From CAXMRP01 sp964196155 (lineage in GTDB: Bacteria > Pseudomonadota > Alphaproteobacteria > Rhizobiales > Afifellaceae), in the NCBI GenBank assembly GCA_964196155.1, contig CAXMRP010000025.1:1-10073 (forward strand): DNA of 10,073 nucleotides, in the 5' to 3' direction. Numbering within the stretch: position 1 is the stretch's first letter; the number at the start of each line of letters is the position of its first letter. The translations under genes and the position numbers were made by a program. This document shows, one piece after another, positions 7,013 through 10,073 of the stretch. The notes beneath the pieces are model-generated. The model was given only the letters and a program-made list of their open reading frames with translations. It searched no databases and was not told the origin of the DNA.

Positions 7013-7477
7013 TCAGGAGTTATCGCGATATTTGCCGTCGAGATCGTTGATGGCAGCAACATTGGCAGCAGAACGGCCGTTTTCGTCAAACTGGCAGGCC
7101 AGCCACGCATCGGCCACCGATTTGGCCAGTTCCGGGCCGATCACCCGCGCGCCCATGGTGATGATCTGGGCGTTGTTGCTCAGCGCGGCGCGTTCAGCGG
7201 AATAGGTATCATGAGTCAGGGCGGCGCGTATGCCACGCACCTTGTTGGCAGAAATACACACGCCAATCCCGGTACCGCAAATCAGTATGGCGCGCTCATA
7301 GGTGCCATCAATCACCTTGCTGGCAATCCGGTCAGCCAAGTTGGCGTAATATTCTGACTGCCCCTCACCCGGACTGCTCAGGTCGTCGATCTGGATATTG
7401 TCCTGACCGGACAGATACTCGAACAGCACCCGAACCAGCGGTTCGCCTGCACTGTCGCCGCCAATTGCCAGTTTCAT
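7013..7477 (-). CDS. eryI: RpiB-family D-erythrulose-4-phosphate isomerase (EryI-like)
   Basis: This 154-residue protein belongs to the RpiB/LacAB family. The catalytic-site motif ICGTGIGVCISANKVRGIRAA has its reactive cysteine at C67. The HDTYSAERAALSNNAQIITMGARVIG block (89-114, joined) matches EryI/DerI-type members. The N-terminal loop reads GGDSAG, whereas ribose-5-phosphate enzymes usually have D-H-A/G-G with a histidine there. EryI interconverts D-erythrulose-4-phosphate and D-erythrose-4-phosphate, the last step of erythritol breakdown before the pentose phosphate pathway. It is the last gene of the right-hand operon, 28 bp after the TIM paralogue, as eryH and eryI sit together in Brucella. 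A strong AAGGAG ribosome-binding site lies at 7487-7492. Ribose-5-phosphate or galactose-6-phosphate isomerase activity is the alternative. Confidence 0.88.
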   Translation of the reverse strand: MKLAIGGDSAGEPLVRVLFEYLSGQDNIQIDDLSSPGEGQSEYYANLADRIASKVIDGTYERAILICGTGIGVCISANKVRGIRAALTHDTYSAERAALSNNAQIITMGARVIGPELAKSVADAWLACQFDENGRSAANVAAINDLDGKYRDNS

Positions 7478-7505
7478 GGATTTCTTCTCCTTGCGAATAC
7501 GGATT

Positions 7506-8276
7506 TCAGATTGTGGCGCTGCACCGGTTCAGGATGTCGATATAACCATCCACGTTCCAGGCTGAGCGACCAATAAACAGCCCGTCAATATTAGGGCAGC
7601 CCATGAGTTCGGCGCAATTGTCCGGATTGACACTGCCGCCATAAAGACAAAGCGGCTCTGATGACAACAGATTGCCGGCCAGCTGTTTGATCCGGCCTTG
7701 CCGTTCGTCTGCATATTCGGCGGTGGCGGGAATGCCGTTTTCGCCGATGGCCCAAACCGGCTCATAGGCGAACAGGATTTTTGCGCTACGCATGCTCTCA
7801 TCAAGCGCGCCCAATGCGCCTTCCACCTGTTCGGCCAGAACGGCGTCAGCATTACCTGACTGTCGCTCATCAAGGGTTTCGCCAATGCAGATCAGCGGGA
7901 TCAGTTGATGGCGAACCGCGGCGGCGGTCTTTAGACCGACAGTTTCGTTTGTCTCATTGAAATGAGCGCGGCGCTCGGAGTGGCCCAGTTCGACCAGATC
8001 GAGACCACAGTCGCGCAGCATCACCGGTGAAATTTCTCCGGTCCACGCTCCCTCGTCGGCCCAATGCATATTTTGCGCGCCGACTTTGACGCTGGCCTCG
8101 GTGAGCATGCGGCTGACTTTGCGTACGGCGGTGAAGGGCGGGATCACAAACCGCTGGATCCGGTGATCGCGGTTGGACTCATCGGCGATCAACCCGTCGG
8201 CAAAGGCCCGTGCCTCCACCAGGGTTTTGTTCATTTTCCAGCTTGTGCCGATCCAGTATTGCGGCGTCTCATCCAT
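7506..8276 (-). CDS. eryH: Triosephosphate-isomerase paralogue, L-erythrulose-1-phosphate isomerase (EryH-like)
   Basis: The 256-residue TIM barrel keeps the full catalytic set: W-K-M-N near the start (K14, N16), H99 in LGHSERR, E172 in AYEPVWAIG, and the YGGSV phosphate loop near 212-216. Features typical of EryH rather than housekeeping TIM are the GTSWKMNKTL opening, MHWADEGAWTGEISP, and loop 6 reading AIGENGIPA instead of AIGTGK. EryH moves the carbonyl of L-erythrulose-1-phosphate to give D-erythrulose-4-phosphate. It lies between the EryC-like and EryI-like genes, 37 and 28 bp away, in pathway order. I chose the ATG at 8276 because AAGGAA (8285-8290) lies 8 nt upstream; a TTG one codon earlier is the alternative. 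It could retain some triose activity, but context makes a tetrulose role far more likely. Confidence 0.9.
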   Translation of the reverse strand: MDETPQYWIGTSWKMNKTLVEARAFADGLIADESNRDHRIQRFVIPPFTAVRKVSRMLTEASVKVGAQNMHWADEGAWTGEISPVMLRDCGLDLVELGHSERRAHFNETNETVGLKTAAAVRHQLIPLICIGETLDERQSGNADAVLAEQVEGALGALDESMRSAKILFAYEPVWAIGENGIPATAEYADERQGRIKQLAGNLLSSEPLCLYGGSVNPDNCAELMGCPNIDGLFIGRSAWNVDGYIDILNRCSATI

Positions 8277-8284
8277 CAATGCAG

Positions 8285-8290
8285 TTCCTT
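8285..8290 (-). promoter_or_regulatory. Ribosome-binding site deciding the EryH-like start
   Basis: AAGGAA on the minus strand sits 8 nt from the ATG at 8276-8274 and only 5 nt from the TTG at 8279-8277. The spacing and the codon both favour the ATG. Confidence 0.6.
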
Positions 8291-8316
8291 ATGCGAATTG
8301 AACGGAGGTTTAGGTT

Positions 8317-9249
8317 TCAGATATTCAGTTGATCGGCGCCGGTGTCGATATAGGGCGCCCAGAATGTGATGGACTCGGCGAGGTCAGCGATGACCTGCCG
8401 GTCATCGGGCTCGCGCTCTTTGAAGGACAGTTCAAGGCAGATCTCATTGTCCACGCCACCGCCGGCGCGGATTGCCTCAAGCAAAGGCTTGGGTTGAATG
8501 CGCCCGCCGTCGTTGTGCATGGCAGTGAACGGCCGGTGGCCACCCTTGTCCATAGAGCTTTGCTTGATGTGAATGATCGGCGACCGCGTCGGTACCGCCC
8601 GCGCCCAGGCATAGGGGTCCGTATCATCAGGGTCAGGACTGGTGACATCGCCATGGTCGATGTCCGCCATCATCCACATGGGAATTGCCATTGCGGTTTT
8701 TTCAATTCGGTCCTGCAAGGCCAGGCACTGGGAGATGGTGTGGCCGAATTCGCGGCCGACCGACATGGGCTCCCAAAACACATATTTCAGTCCGGCGCGC
8801 TTGCCGTGCTCGGCGACGTCCGCCCAGCAATCGATAGTGATGTCGATCAATTCCTCGCGGCGGGCGCGGTCGTCAAAATCCTTGAACGTAAAAATCGCGA
8901 ATTGGGTACCGACCGATTCCGCGCCGAACTCGCCAACAATATCGGCGAACGTCTTGAACCAGTCGACATAGTAGCGGCGCACATCCCGGTCCGGATGCCC
9001 GAAATGGTTGAGCCGGCCATAAGGACCGGTCATGCCGGACGTGACGGCAACGCCGGTGCGCCGTAACGCGCTGCCCATTTGCCGCGTCAGGCGCTGGACA
9101 AGTGCCGGCGGCCAGGACGGGTTGATGAATTCATGAGTCAACTGGATGTCACGGATCTTGAGTTGCCGGGCGACCGTTTCGATCAGATCGTCGGGGTCGG
9201 CAAAGCGATTGACCAGTGGATTGGTGTTGAGTGAAAGGGAAAAACCCAT
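8317..9249 (-). CDS. eryC: Xylose-isomerase-like TIM barrel, D-erythrulose-1-phosphate 3-epimerase (EryC-like)
   Basis: The 310-residue protein matches the EryC type from its first residues (SLNTNPLVNRF) to the end. Conserved blocks include LTHEFINPSWP (38-48), GPYGRLNHFGHP (75-86), FWEPMSVGREFG (158-169), DIDHGDV (196-202), HIKQSS (227-232) and CLELSFKERE (271-280). Likely divalent-metal ligands, judged by analogy with sugar-phosphate epimerases of this fold, are E160, D196, H227 and E273. EryC epimerises D-erythrulose-1-phosphate to L-erythrulose-1-phosphate, which EryH then uses. It was formerly annotated as a dehydrogenase, but has no nucleotide-binding motif here either. The gene follows the HAD-IIA gene by 15 bp and precedes eryH by 37 bp. 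A GAAGG ribosome-binding site precedes the ATG. Confidence 0.88.
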   Translation of the reverse strand: MGFSLSLNTNPLVNRFADPDDLIETVARQLKIRDIQLTHEFINPSWPPALVQRLTRQMGSALRRTGVAVTSGMTGPYGRLNHFGHPDRDVRRYYVDWFKTFADIVGEFGAESVGTQFAIFTFKDFDDRARREELIDITIDCWADVAEHGKRAGLKYVFWEPMSVGREFGHTISQCLALQDRIEKTAMAIPMWMMADIDHGDVTSPDPDDTDPYAWARAVPTRSPIIHIKQSSMDKGGHRPFTAMHNDGGRIQPKPLLEAIRAGGGVDNEICLELSFKEREPDDRQVIADLAESITFWAPYIDTGADQLNI

Positions 9250-9264
9250 GTCTTTAGCCTTCAG

Positions 9265-10073
9265 TCAGGGCTGAAATTCAAAACGGGGCAAGATGTAGTC
9301 AGGAGTTGCATGCGTCTTATCATAGAGCGCCGCCAGTTCATCATCGGAGCGTTCGGCATGGATGCCCGTCCGCACCAGTGCCGTGGCGAAACCGGCATCG
9401 CGGCCACCGCGAATATCGTGTTCCGGACTGTCACCAATGCAAATCACATCCGATTTGTCCGGCGAACCCAGTAATTTGTGCGCGGCGCGATATATCGGTG
9501 CAAAGGGCTTGCCGATCCACTCGACCTGGCCGCCAAGTTTTTCATAAAGCTCGGCGATCGCACCGGCGCCAAAGCGCGTGCCTTGCGCGGTCAACATCAG
9601 CCGATCTGGATTGGTGCACAGACACGGGGCACCACGTTCCGCCGCAGGGCGCAAAAGTGTTTCGTATTCTGAAAGATCCATGACATCGCCGTTGCTGCCA
9701 GAGAGCAAAACGAGATCTGCACGGGCGGCATCATTGACCGAAACAAGGTTCAGGCCTTCAATCCCTGACTGGTCGTTGTCGCGCGACAGCACCAGCACAT
9801 ATGAGCCAGGAGTTATGGCTGCGCCGTTTTTCTGCGTCAGGACTGAGTGTGCGACTTCACCGGACGACAAAACATTCAGATAGGTCGCGCGATCAAAACC
9901 CAACTGGCCAAGACGGGCCTCGTTAGGACCAGACCGCTTGCCGGAATTGGACAACAGGACCGTTCGCTTCCCCATGTCGGCAAGCCGGGCAAGGGCAGCG
10001 GGCGCGAAATCGTATGCGCCTGCCCCATTCAGTAGCACGCCGAACTGGTCGACAAGAAAATGGTCATACTGGC
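9265..10073 (-). CDS. HAD-superfamily hydrolase, subclass IIA (NagD-like), 5' end outside the window
   Basis: The reading frame is open to the right edge, so the true start lies beyond 10073. The GTG at 10038 is an internal valine of motif I, not the start. Motif I reads FLVDQFGVLLNG, of the HAD-IIA DxxG type (D followed by Q-F-G). Motif II is LLSNSGKR. Motif IV is CIGDSPEHDIRGGRDAG near the C-terminus, with a C2A-type cap between. These proteins hydrolyse small phosphate esters such as sugar and glycerol phosphates. It is the first visible gene of the operon with eryC, eryH and eryI, 15 bp upstream of eryC, so it probably acts on a tetritol-pathway phosphate or clears an off-pathway product. 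The asparagine/glutamine after the nucleophile position differs from the DxDG of many HADs, but is seen in this subclass. Substrate unknown. Confidence 0.85.
   Translation of the reverse strand, partial: QYDHFLVDQFGVLLNGAGAYDFAPAALARLADMGKRTVLLSNSGKRSGPNEARLGQLGFDRATYLNVLSSGEVAHSVLTQKNGAAITPGSYVLVLSRDNDQSGIEGLNLVSVNDAARADLVLLSGSNGDVMDLSEYETLLRPAAERGAPCLCTNPDRLMLTAQGTRFGAGAIAELYEKLGGQVEWIGKPFAPIYRAAHKLLGSPDKSDVICIGDSPEHDIRGGRDAGFATALVRTGIHAERSDDELAALYDKTHATPDYILPRFEFQP

Noticed and set aside
8329..9066. A 245-codon open frame on + across the EryC-like gene
   Set aside because: It is antisense to a protein recognisable from end to end, with no recognisable domain of its own.
10036..10038. GTG at 10038 as the start of the HAD-IIA gene
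   Set aside because: The frame continues upstream to the window edge and encodes the nucleophile motif (FLVDQFG), so the GTG is internal.

Overview
The window looks like part of an alphaproteobacterial sugar-alcohol catabolism locus. The evidence is dense operonic coding, moderately GC-rich codons, and best resemblance to the tetritol (erythritol/threitol) genes of Brucella and rhizobia. The taxonomic guess comes from gene content and protein style only. No rRNA, tRNA, CRISPR array or insertion sequence was seen.

Layout, left to right. (1) 1-172 is an AT-rich regulatory region with a TGTACA-TT-TGTACA palindrome. It precedes a SorC-family regulator on + (173-1102). (2) A minus-strand operon runs from 4332 down to 1134. 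It holds a glycerol-1-phosphate dehydrogenase (AraM/EgsA) homologue, a HAD-IIB phosphatase, a collapsed remnant of a GlpD/EryB-type FAD dehydrogenase, and a FucA-type class II aldolase with all its zinc and catalytic residues. (3) A 112-bp divergent control region (4333-4444) carries a TTTGTCA/TGACAAA inverted repeat overlapping candidate promoters in both directions. (4) A plus-strand pair follows: a second SorC regulator (4445-5428) and an FGGY kinase (5474-6961). (5) A second minus-strand operon enters from the right edge: a HAD-IIA protein (5' end outside the window), then EryC-like, EryH-like (TIM paralogue) and EryI-like (RpiB paralogue) enzymes.

How the genes may work together. EryC, EryH and EryI form the known lower tetritol route: D-erythrulose-1-P to L-erythrulose-1-P to D-erythrulose-4-P to D-erythrose-4-P, which enters the pentose phosphate pathway. 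The FGGY kinase would supply a phosphorylated tetritol (or tetrulose). The usual oxidation step is done by the flavoprotein EryB, but here the only GlpD/EryB-like sequence is a wreck. An intact NAD(P)-dependent, metal-type G1P dehydrogenase homologue heads the same operon. The main hypothesis is that this enzyme has taken over the polyol-phosphate oxidation. Because G1P dehydrogenases act on the opposite C2 stereochemistry to GlpD/EryB, the substrate may be D-threitol (via D-threitol-1-P), or erythritol phosphorylated at its other end. The aldolase could run a side branch that cleaves ketose-1-phosphates to DHAP plus an aldehyde. No transporter lies in the window.
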